Shown here: piece by piece, positions 51,523-62,300 of the stretch | Layout of the letters: each line of letters starts with the position of its first letter | Numbering within the stretch: the first letter of the stretch is position 1 | NCBI GenBank assembly: GCA_025642065.1 | Contig: JAODUP010000407.1 | Coordinates: forward strand, 83,501 to 147,500 | Reading direction: 5' to 3' | Length of the DNA stretch: 64,000 nt | Origin: Paralvinella palmiformis | Lineage: Eukaryota; Annelida; Polychaeta; Terebellida; Alvinellidae | Made by a program: the position numbers and the translations under genes | The notes under the pieces: generated by a model | What the model was told of the DNA's origin: nothing | What the model saw: only the letters and a program-made list of their open reading frames with translations | Database searches by the model: none

Positions 51523-51812
51523 TTTTAGGGTACATAGTAAGAGGCAACAGGCACAGAACATCAACATATCTAAACATCCTTCGAAACCTACCTACTTAAA
51601 TCTAAACTTAAAACTATATATACATTAATCTAAAAATAAAATGTTCCATACCTCCACATATTGATAAATGTGTGCGTATACCTAAGCATGTGTCTGGTCA
51701 GGAAAGCGGCTACATGCAGGCTACGTACAAAAAGCGGAAGCACGTAAAAACATACCATTTGATACCACAGCTCGGAGCAAACAACACGTGCGTCTGGTTC
51801 AATGGTGACTTG
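51523..51812 (+). mobile_element. ~300 bp dispersed element, copy A
   Basis: Runs from TTTTAGGGTACATAG to about GGTTCAATGGTGACTTG. It is the reverse complement of 54860-55212, sharing for example GAGGCAACAGGCACAGAACA, CATGCAGGCTACGTACAAAA and CATACCATTTGATACCACAG. It lacks a segment of about 70-85 bases present in the other copy. Both copies begin at a TA/TG microsatellite, so the microsatellite is probably part of the mobile unit. No protein is encoded. Confidence 0.8.
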
Positions 51813-52227
51813 ATGTTTATGTTGAGACAATATTAACCGTTGAAAGAAAAAATGTTGAAAATATTGCGATAAATGAAATATACACGCACAAACTTCAATC
51901 CTATGCTACATCTGGTCACCGTTGTTGTGGACGAATACGGGTTTATACGTTTATTGGGGCCTGCTCGCCGATTACTTGCCACTAAGCAACGTAAGCTTTT
52001 AGTATTGATTTGCAATGAGTATCATTGCGTTCAATGAGTATCACTCGCCCACTCACTTACTGAGTCTCATAATCACTCATCTTTTATTTTCACATTCACT
52101 CATTAACTTACTGTTTTGCCCACTCGCCACGGTAGTTGAGACTGAAAATACGTGTATAGATAATACAGCTGTACTGCAATAAAGCTGTGTGGGAGACGAA
52201 CATGCTTTTTGCGTTATACGAGGAGCT
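51813..52227. other. Intergenic
   Basis: Nothing supportable is seen. Confidence 0.55.
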
Positions 52228-52240
52228 TCGTTCATAGAAT

Positions 52241-52283
52241 ATCATGTGCCCAAAAGTGGCCGCAAAACATCAATCATCATCAA
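52241..52283 (+). mobile_element. Very short SINE tail fragment
   Basis: ATCATGTGCCCAAAAGTGGC, then CGCAAAAC and ATCATC units match the last ~45 bases of the SINE family. Flanks TCGTTCATAGAAT (52228-52240) and TCGTTCACAGAAT (52284-52296) agree at 12 of 13, read as a target-site duplication. Confidence 0.78.
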
Positions 52284-52296
52284 TCGTTCACAGAAT

Positions 52297-53841
52297 GGAG
52301 TACGTAAATAAATATGAATATATGGAAAACTAAAAGGATGTTTAAATTTTGCATAAAATGTCGCCTATTTTTAAACAATTGTGATCTTAAGGAGTTGATA
52401 TACACCAGAAAACGTAAATGCAAATAATAAAATTCATTTCAGATCGATTATCAAAAGTAGGTTCGCCTGCTAATTAATTGGTCTTCATGTCAATAAGCCT
52501 GTCTGTTACAAAATTCAATTACTGTGGACCAAAATACATGGATACAAATATGTAGACTTCTCGAAAGAAGTCATATGGATACTTATGTCATCCTTACTAA
52601 GTGAAACATACCCATTAAAAATATAATTTACTTTTCATTGATTTAAGCATACCAGATATGTCAGCCAAATGTAAACACATTACATTTGTCCTTTTGCGCT
52701 CCAGTAAAGCTCCAGATTATGTGCTCGAATCCGACTTGTGCCTGTATTTGTTGGATGTTTCATTAGGAAATCTTCACTAGGTCATATACGGCAGGTTTAC
52801 CCGTCGACCAGGGGTGCCTTCGTGGCCTAACTAGTAACGCGGTTTGGCACAGATCTATAACACACGAGGTTCAAGTAAAACAGCAACATTTTATCTGGCG
52901 ACAAGACCAAACAAATCACTGGATCAATATTGTAATACGTAATACGTATAGTTTAAACATGCTACCTTTGGCGACATCTCTGTTGAACATGGTGTCAGAG
53001 GATTAACTGTAGATAATCGGGATCGAAACGTTTGAAAATTGTTTGGGTGATAAATGTTTTTATCTGGTTCATTAATAAACCTGCTCAAATAACTAAAGCC
53101 TAGTACAGGACTCGTGAAAATAATATTTACTTACGAAATTTAATTACCCAAATTGCTGGATAAAACATCTTTCAAGATATGGATGAAAGCAATTAATCAT
53201 GAGCTGTTTTTTTTTATTTAATTAGGTAAGTGTGCTGCTATTATTTTAGGCAAGCGTTATCTAAGATAGATTCTCCGATTAAGCGCTAATGATAGAATTA
53301 ATTAATGGTACACATCTTTGGGTTGACTTTAAACGTCTATCTCATGTCAAATCGCGCGACAAGCATCCTGACACCTGTGCAATCATATACCTACGTCCAC
53401 ACTCCATTTACATATACAGTCCATCCAACAAGCGAATGTATACTATGAATAATGTCCAGGCTAACCTGGATCCTTCTCTTAGCAACGATAATTGGTGATT
53501 GTAATATTACGATGTTATCAATTAACTAGCAGATATTGAAGTATCCGGAACCCTCAAAATAACAAATCACAGAATATGTATATCGCTGGATAATTCATTC
53601 TTAGACATTACAAAGTGAAATTAGTAGACTTACGTATCATGTAATAAATACAGTTTAAAACAAAACAAGGTGACAGACTGTTGTTCCTCTTTTTAATTCT
53701 TCTTTTTATTTAACTCTTCTAACTTCGTTATAAAGTGTCTTTAAAAGCCGGAAATTTAAAGCAGGTAGAATAATTATTTTCTGGGGTGAAATTAAAGAGA
53801 TATAAGGTGAAATTAATAAGGTATAATTAAAGAGATATAAT

Positions 53842-53907
<66 letters not shown>

Positions 53908-54859
53908 CTCACTATGACATATAATGTTGATAGCGATGTACATCAAGTTTATGATTATGGTAATAAAGTTAAACATGAACTAAGATATCTAGAAGTAAAA
54001 TTCTGTAAATGTTCTACGAAGCAAATTACATCAGAGAGTTAATAGAAGATAATAGATAATTACAGCACATCATCACATTTTAGGGGAACGAGGTAATTTA
54101 TGTAAACATTTTCTTTACATTATTTACATGTGGCTGTATGGAAGATGATTTGGTTGGTTAGCGGGATGGTATCTAGACGTGTGGAATTACATATGTATAT
54201 AGAAATTTATACGATTTGTGTACGATTAATATGACCTAAAGGTGGATTATAAAATATTTTAAAACGCAAAACAATTTATAAAGCTCTATGTACACACACA
54301 CACACACACACACACCTTTAATTTAGATCCCACCACATCTAACTGAATATACTTAGGGACGCTAAATTGGGCGTGAATGAACGTTCACTTTGTGATGAAC
54401 GGAAACGTATGAGGGTTAGCTGTTAGGTTCGAGTAAATCATAGTATTTACTCAGGTTTGAGACGATATTTCGTTCTAGTCCAGTAATAATCCATTGCGCA
54501 GTATTGCTACTTTGTTTATATTTTAGTTAAATCGCTTCAGTGAGTCCATACTGAGTTAGTGTACATTCTCTTTGTTATGAACAAACTGTAATGTTTGTTA
54601 ACACGCTGAGGCTATATATAGGGCTTGAAGTTTCACTTAGGTTAGAGAAGAACTTCGACGCCAGACCAGTCGGACTTGTATTGATACATGGTTCATATAG
54701 CTAGGATGTATTTAGTTATTCGAACCCAGAATAAAGCTGAGGTCAGCATCTGAGGTGTCGAAATTTGTATATACAGGTTTCTTTTGGACTACAGAAAATT
54801 ACATTACTGCTGAATGTAAACTGTGGTGTCAAAATAGTTATGATATGTATGTAGCAAGT
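52297..54859. other. Intergenic with a SINE-like head and microsatellites
   Basis: At about 52812-52876 a tRNA-like head (GGGGTGCCTTCGTGGCCTAA, later GAGGTTCAAGT as B box) probably marks another old SINE without a visible tail. (TA)n(TG)n lies at 53842-53904 and (CA)n at 54291-54315. Frames at 53289-53498 and 53857-54042 have no recognisable domain. Confidence 0.55.
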
Positions 54860-55212
54860 TACCATTGAACCACACGCACGTGTTGTTTGTTGCGAGCTGT
54901 GGTATCAAATGGTATGTGTTTTACGTGCTTCCGCTTTTTGTACGTAGCCTGCATGTAGCCGCTTTCCTGTGGGCGTGACATATTTGTCGCGTACGAAAAG
55001 CGAATTAGCTGGTTCCCACAGGCTGATGAGTAGACTAGACACATGCTTAGGTATACGCACACATTTATCAATATCTGGAGGTATGGAACATTTTATTTTT
55101 AGATTAATGTATGTATAGTTGTATTTGTATTTAGATTTATGGAGGTAGGTCTCGAAGGATGTTTAGATATGTTGATGTTCTGTGCCTGTTGCCTCTTTAT
55201 ATGTACCCTAAA
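54860..55212 (-). mobile_element. ~350 bp dispersed element, copy B (inverted relative to copy A)
   Basis: Reverse-complement partner of 51523-51812. It carries an extra segment at about 54966-55037, within which CTGTGGG (54967-54973) and CCCACAG (55016-55022) form a perfect 7 bp inverted pair around 42 bases. The element ends at TTTAGGG and joins the CA/TACA microsatellite at 55211. Confidence 0.8.
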
Positions 55213-55257
55213 ACACACACACACACATACATACACACACAACACACACACACACAT

Positions 55258-55322
<65 letters not shown>

Positions 55323-55343
55323 ATATATATATATATATATATA
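55211..55343. repeat. (CA)n, (TACA)n and (TA)n microsatellite between element and LINE
   Basis: CA and TACA units (55211-55318) then TA (55320-55343), lying exactly between copy B of the dispersed element and the LINE remnant. Confidence 0.93.
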
Positions 55344-56330
55344 ATGTAGAGCCTCGATGATAGTTATGAACTTCTCTTGGCATCCATATGTCTTCAGTAG
55401 ATGTCATAGCCCCGTCTTTGCGATTGTATCGAGCGCCTTGGTGAAGTCTACAAACACCATGTACAATGGTCTGTCATGCTCAATAAACTTTTTTTGTAAT
55501 TGCCTGAGACAAAATATCCTGTCCACTGTGTTCTGGTTGTATCTAAAGCCGCACTGTGTCTCCTGGAGTATTTCTGCTGTTAGGTGAATAGATAGTCTTT
55601 TAGGGAGGATCCTGGCGAAGATCTTGCCTGATATGAAAAGAAGAGAGATTCCTTTGTAGTTCCCACAATTTGTTCGATCTCTTTCTTGTAGATGGATACA
55701 ATGCTGGCATCCTTCCACGTGGCCAGCACAGCACCATCGTCCCATGCTTTTGTGATTAGTGAGTGTAGTCTGTTGAACAGGTAGTCTCCTATGTGCTTCC
55801 ATACTACAGCAAGAATGCATCACCCCCATATGCTTATCCATGTTTCAGGGTCACGATTGCCTTAGCCATCTCGTCCAAGGTTGGAATCTCATCAAAGCAT
55901 GTATTGATACAGCACAGATGGAGGCTTTCCAGTGCTTTATGGTCATATCATCAGGCAGCTTGAGTAGATTCCCAAACTTATCTTGTTGTCGGAGAAGGTC
56001 TCCGTTGTATCTGTCGGTTTTAGTGAGCTGATACCTTCTTCGTGGGTATCCACACTTCCTTCACTCAACTGGAGGGACCATTCGTGTCGTTTATATCTGT
56101 AGTATTTGGCTCTGTAGCATTTGTGCCTTCATTTCCATTCAGTCTGACTTCACGGCACGGGTGTATTTTTGTAGCAGTCTGCAGGCATCTTTGTACGTGG
56201 CAGTGGTGGATCTAGTGCTCCTGATCTGCAACCCTCTCTGGTCGGCTTGAGGTCTTCTTCTCATAAGATTATTTAGCTCCTGGTCATTGGGGACGAACCA
56301 TTCCTGGTTTTACTGTCTGACTCGCCGAGA
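55344..56330 (-). pseudogene. LINE (non-LTR retrotransposon) reverse-transcriptase remnant
   Basis: Read on the minus strand, frames around 55840-55404 give NCGNYKGISLLFISGKIFAR, then LPKRLSIHLTAEILQETQCG, FRYNQNTVDRIFCLRQLQKK and PLYMVFVDFTKALDTI, with GL and a stop, then YGCQEKFITIIEALH. This is the fingers-to-palm start of a LINE reverse transcriptase (YRGI-S-LL, CGFR and FVDFTKAFD motifs; the first catalytic Asp is in FVDF). 5' of it, in broken frames up to 56330, are the usual connecting stretches (EWFVPNDQELNNLMRR-like near 56310, PTLDEMAKAIVTLK near 55880-55840). The catalytic [YF]ADD part is absent: the element stops at the TA microsatellite. Stops and frameshifts make it dead. Confidence 0.8.
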
Positions 56331-58384
56331 AATGTTTTAGCTGTGTTATATACTACCTGTTACAATCACGAACACTTTAAGATGTAATACCATAACAGGT
56401 TATAATTTATTAGTTGGCCAGTCTATTTAATTTTAAATAACGTAACCTATCATCACTATCATATTTTCTATATTATCTAGATGCATCTTTCTTAATTCGA
56501 CTATACTCATAGATAAAAAGTAATATCGATTACAAGGAAGATACACCAGAAAGTGACTTGGAAATACCCCTAAAGAGCTGTGTCTATTACAGGGAATGTA
56601 ATTCTTTGTGTGGGATAAATATGTGGGATGTATTGATATGTAGGTAAAAATGGGCGTGTCTCTAATGGTTGAGTCAAATTGATATTTAACATTATTAATC
56701 TATACCTATGCACTTTTCCGTCGAACAATACTTATAATGCCCAATACGAAACATCATATGTGTCATGTTGTGCCAGGTAGCGCCCCCAGTTATGATGGAG
56801 AATATTGTTAATCAATTCTGATATAAGTCTATTCTCTTGGTAATGTCATTCATCAAGCAATCTGATCATAAGATGATATACATTGTAATCATATTCCATC
56901 ATCGGATTGTCATATCGTAATTTGTGATCTGACCAAAGCAAATTATGGTTCTCGTTCGATATCATTTACTTCTGTCATATTTACACACACACGCACGCAC
57001 GCACGCACGCACGCACGTACGCAAGCACACACACACACACACTAATTGACTTTGCCTACTTGCTTGTTTCTTCGCCTTTATCTTAATGCTCTGTCTATCT
57101 GTTTGTTTATATGTCTCGCTATTTGTTTATCTGTCTATATGTTTGGTTATCTGTCTGTCTGTCTGTCCGTCTGTCTGTCTCTTTCTTGAACATTTCAACT
57201 CACTTCGCAAAAATCTCAAATCTGTCAATACAGTACATTGATGGGCATTTAATGGAATACTTGGAAAAAATGATCAAAGGATAGAAAGAAAAGAACAAAA
57301 TAAAACCCGTGAACAATAAAGTGTGAAAACTGATAGATATACAGTCTGTGTGAGTAGCATTACAGCATATATTCGTTGCTAGGACACAAATCTCCCACAT
57401 AATATATAGGTATTATTCGATTTATTTTACCTATGATGCGCCATTAGTACGACGTCGAAGCATTCTAAATACACATGTATTAGGATCACTTATGGCTTTA
57501 GTGCGATGGCTGGATGGATGAAAGCAAGCTCGAGTTCTGATATAATCTCTAAGTCACTCAATAACAAAACATTTCTTTCAATGACTGCGCTACTTTTCTA
57601 ACTGTGCCATGATAGAAGCTAAAAATGTGTAAAAAATATATACACACCCACATTAATGTGAAGAGACGTTCGTGCAAGATTCTTTCATGATGATGTTTGA
57701 TTTCCTGTAATCAGGGTATTATGTCCCTAGTAGTTGTACATACAAGTCTACGGACTGATGGGAACAATTAAGTAGAGTGATTGATTTGTTTAGCTTCGAC
57801 AGATGAGCTACTATCTATAGGGAAATTGGATAAATCTTGCTCTCTATTTCCCGTTAAAGGAGCGCACTGACACAATATACATAATCTCGAAAAGGGCACA
57901 CAGTTTCTAACATAATCACCGAGAAGGGACTATACTGCGAACAAAAACAAACCAGTATATCTAACCATGAAATATTTGTTTGTATATCCTTGTGTATGAC
58001 TAAGTGCCTATCCTTGTATGAATGTCAAAAAAGAACATTTCCTGTATCGCATTTCGAACTTTGTTAGTCGAACTGCAGTACTTGATCAGAAGAAGCTATT
58101 AGTTCATGAATGCAGTATTTTGTTCTTGTTTGTCATTTACAAATTATCAAACCAATCTTGACACTAATATAATAATTTTTAATTACGGAAGAGATGACGT
58201 TTATGATGTGTGAGCTTGTAAAGAAAATTAATGTTTTAAGCGGCGAATATCGTAGAGATAATTAAAGCTTCTTTCAAATAAGTGCTTGCGTGCGTGCGTG
58301 CGTGCGTGTGTGTGTGTGTGTGTGTGTGATTGTATATGACCTAATTAAAATACTTAGAATACGGTGTTTTATACTAGGCTATGT

Positions 58385-58434
<50 letters not shown>

Positions 58435-59386
58435 ATTTATAAATTTATAGTTGTATAATTTTTAACTTTGAGCCATAATTTGTTCGGTGTGCACTTTATG
58501 TAAATATTAATCTATGTAATTTCGCTTCTGCGGCCATGGACGGTACACTAATTCTGTATGTTGTATTAGTATCATCATAACGTAGTTTTAGAAGAGTTAA
58601 TAATCATAACGTGTGTGTAAAAGCCGAGCGATAAAGTAATGAACTAAGTCAAGATTTCAGATGCGCCGACAGACTTATTGACTAGCCTAGACGTGCAATG
58701 ATCAGACATAACTATTAGGCCAATACTGGACTGCAAGGTGCAAATATGATTTTAAACGGTAGCCTTTGCCCAGAGAAGGAAAACAAACTTACTGAATACT
58801 ATTAAACGAAGCCAATTTTAAAAATAGCCTATTGTTGTCCTGGAAATATTCACGGATACAGTTAATGATGATGATAATGATAATCATCAACATACTTAGG
58901 AATAAGAACGTTGCCGTTCGTTGTATTTGATGAAGAGTATTTATTCGTTAGCAATATTTTCATATTTGTATTAATAACCTTTCACTCTACTAGCCAGAAT
59001 ATACATTTGCTCGCCGGAGCATTTTAGGTTCTGATGCTGACAAACATATCAATAAGGTTACAGCTTTAACTTTAAATACTAATAAGTATGCTAAGAATTA
59101 ACATTCCTCGACCGCGTAGAGATATCACTTCTTGTTGTCTGATAAATCCTGACTTCGCCGACACTTAACAATCACAGTTACCGATAAACGGCGTAGCTTT
59201 CTTATCAGTCTTATACCTGGCCTACCGGTCCATAGGGCAGTGTCTTAGGTTCTACTGATGATAGGTATTCTCTTCTCAGTATTCGTACCGCCATAAGCCG
59301 ACTAACAGACCTGTAGAGGGCGTTGTTCCTACGGTGAGCTAAATCAGGGTGGCAACTTCTACAGGATCACGACGAAATTTCCAGAT
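56331..59386. other. Intergenic, microsatellites; 5' flank of the NQO-like gene
   Basis: (CGCA)n at 56985-57020 with CA to 57042, (GTCT)n-like at 57132-57182, (TGCG)n(TG)n at 58286-58328 and (TA)n at 58387-58431. No gene is seen. The last ~400 bases are presumably the promoter region of the gene at 59387. Confidence 0.6.
59150..59158 (+). promoter_or_regulatory. Possible antioxidant response element
   Basis: TGACTTCGC fits the ARE core TGACnnnGC, 229 bases before the start codon. In vertebrates NQO1 is induced through such sites by Nrf2/Maf. About one chance match is expected per 2 kb on both strands, so this is only suggestive. Confidence 0.25.
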
Positions 59387-62300
59387 ATGGCTACAAAGAG
59401 AACTGTTTCCGTACATTCGGAAATCCATGACCGACGCAGAAGCAGCGATCTTGTTGATGACGATGTCAAGGAGGATTGGAATGTCATTCATGGCAACACC
59501 ATGAAATTGGCATCCATCTTCGGGCCTGTTAGCACTGGATCGAAGAGATATAAACGCGTTAATGGGATGGAAAGTGTAACCAAGGTATTAAGTATACTAA
59601 AGAATAAACAGATAATTGTATCTAGGTTATTCTGCTATGTAATCGCGTTAACTCAAAGTATATGCCTTCTTAAAAGGTACATCCTCGCTGCTTAGAGGCT
59701 AAAGCGTGTTTCTTTTCTCAAGGTCGTGACAGTGACCAGACACGGTCGCGATTCGAGTAGTGACTCCAGTGACGACGAAAGGAAGAAAAGGCAAGTGACG
59801 AAGGTAACTAGAGTGACAAAATCGACGACACGCCAAGATAACCGGACGAGCAGCGACAGCAGTGATAACAACGATAAGGAGAAGAGCCAGAAAAGAACCA
59901 TTACGATTGTGAAGAGGCAGTCAAGGGAATCCCTCCAGCAAACGAAAAAAGACGTAAAGAATCACAGAAGCGAGAAAACTGTGAAGAAAATTGGAGCGAA
60001 GGATTCCAGCAGCGAGAGCGAAGACGAGATCAAATCGGGGAAGAAGGAGGCGCTTTTTGTTGTGAAGAAGCAAACAACAACGGGATTCGTCCATCAGACA
60101 AACGACACAAAAAAAGAGATAAAAGGTGTAAAAATTGCGAAGAAGGTTGAACGGGATGATTCCAGCAGTGACAGCGAAGAGGATGGTAAGATTGAGAAGA
60201 AGAAGAAGACCCTCGTCGTATTGAAGAAGCAAACGAATAACGCGAATAGAAAAAGTGAAGTAATCCTAAAGAGAGTCGAAGTGAGGGATTCTAGTGAAGA
60301 GAGAAAGGTCAGAGTTGTAAAGAAGGAAATCCGAGATTCCAGCAGCGAGCGAGAAGAGAAGAAAACGAAGAAAGCCGACTTCAGCAAGGACAAGAGTTTG
60401 AGGGAAACAACCGTCGTAAAGAAGACGACAATGTCGGAGAAACGGGATTCGAGCAGCTCAGATGAAGAGGAAAAGATCATAAAGAAACACGTGACAACCT
60501 CTGTAAAGGTGATAAACCAAAACGAAGCCGCCCAAAGAGGTGACAATGTGAAGGAGACACAGAAAGAAAAGTTTAAAATTTTCGGGAAAATGACCAGAGA
60601 CAGCTCAAGCGATTCGGAGCCGGAACGACGTAAGATGGTCGCTACCAAAGTTACCAAGATTGCCAAGATCGAGAAACAAAGCAGCGACAGCGAATCGAAG
60701 ACGATAACTAAGAAGGAGGTGCTAAAAGGGAACAAGGTTCAGAAGAACGAAAAACACAAACGTCAAACGTCTTCGAGCGAAGATTCCAGCAATTCTAAGA
60801 CAAAGAAGGTCGTCAAGATTAGCAAAGTGGAGATGATCAAAAAGGATTTAGCCGAGAAAAAACATGCCAAGGCGAAACAGAAAGATAAGAGTGACACCAG
60901 CAGCAGCAGCAGCAGCAGCGATGAGGATGTGGTTCAGAAGAGGGCAAACAAAGTGGTCAAAATGTCTAAGGTTGTACTTTATTAGCCATATACAGAGCAT
61001 AGGGAGGAGGGGTAGTTTTACGGCAGCCGTATTCGTTGTAGTGGAAATAAATCTGAATCTCAGTTCGTCGTTTTGGCTCATTTCAGATGGTCAGAGTAAC
61101 CGACTCAAGTTCCAGCGAGGATGAAGAGACCGAGGTGAAGAGGGTCGAAGGGAAGAAGGTCAGCGCCGAACACGACGGGAAGGGGCGTAAAGTGCTGGTG
61201 ATCAGTGCTCACGTGTGGAAGGAAAGCTATGAAGGGGCGTTGTACAAGGCTGCGGTTAAACTTCTCAAGGGACAAGGGGCCAAGATACAGACGTCTAATC
61301 TATATGAGATGGGCTTTAATCCTGTAGCTTCGCTGCAAGACTTCGGAGGTAAGTCCTTCTGTCGTCTTATCAGCAATCAACTATAAGTGATAAACGACTA
61401 ATAGTGTTGAAATTTAATCCTCATCGCGCCGCCTAAATTTGTTTACATTACCATCGTGTCCGAACTCGTACACACCCGTACACTTGTCGCTACAATAGCA
61501 ATCTGCGATCGATCCATTATTGATTACCAACGACTTCTGACCATTATCCGGTGAATAATACTGTTTGTGTGAGCCTAGATATGTCATTTTGTATGTGAAT
61601 GCATTATGTATTATACGGGTCAAGTACTGCTAGCTCGATAATTATATCAAGTGGGCTAATAGATTTTATACGTTGGGCGTCACGTGACATTCTCGTCATA
61701 AACATTTGACGAAGTATTGATAAATATTATACTACATTCTGAAGAGTAGACTAATGTACCAGTCTTCATTAGGTATTATGTGGCTGTATTTTGAAACATA
61801 GATTGTCTGTTTAGATAGATAGCTACCTCTCTATACCTTTGTAGTATTATAAGAGTGTCCGTATAACTAGTACATATTACGTATGTGAATGTTTTGGAGG
61901 AGAACTGTTGTAAGCTATGATATGCTAAGGGGTGTGTACTACTAATGTTCCTATGGCTGGGTGTTCTTCAGAGCGAGTCACCCATTGACTGCTGTAACAT
62001 AATTTAGAGATTAGCTTTCGTCACTGAGAATAAATCGCGTTGATGAGTCTACAAATATTTAAAACCATAGTGTATTGGAAACTTTGTTTACACAACATGT
62101 GAAAATTATGAATCAATGGTACATAATAATAAAGTACTGCCCAAACTCTGAATTAATTTTAAGCTGAATGTCATCAATAGCTTTGCTGATAGAGGGTTTG
62201 ATGATAGGTAGGAGTGGCCAGAAAATGGATGCCCGTTCACTGTTTGAGAGAAGGTAATTCCATTTTTAATAAATCGTTTATCATTCGGAAGGCTATGACA

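Noticed and set aside
60094..60735. 213-codon antisense frame
   Set aside because: Shadow of the repetitive exon 2 of the NQO-like gene: Lys/Ser codons read backwards give Phe/Leu/Ser.
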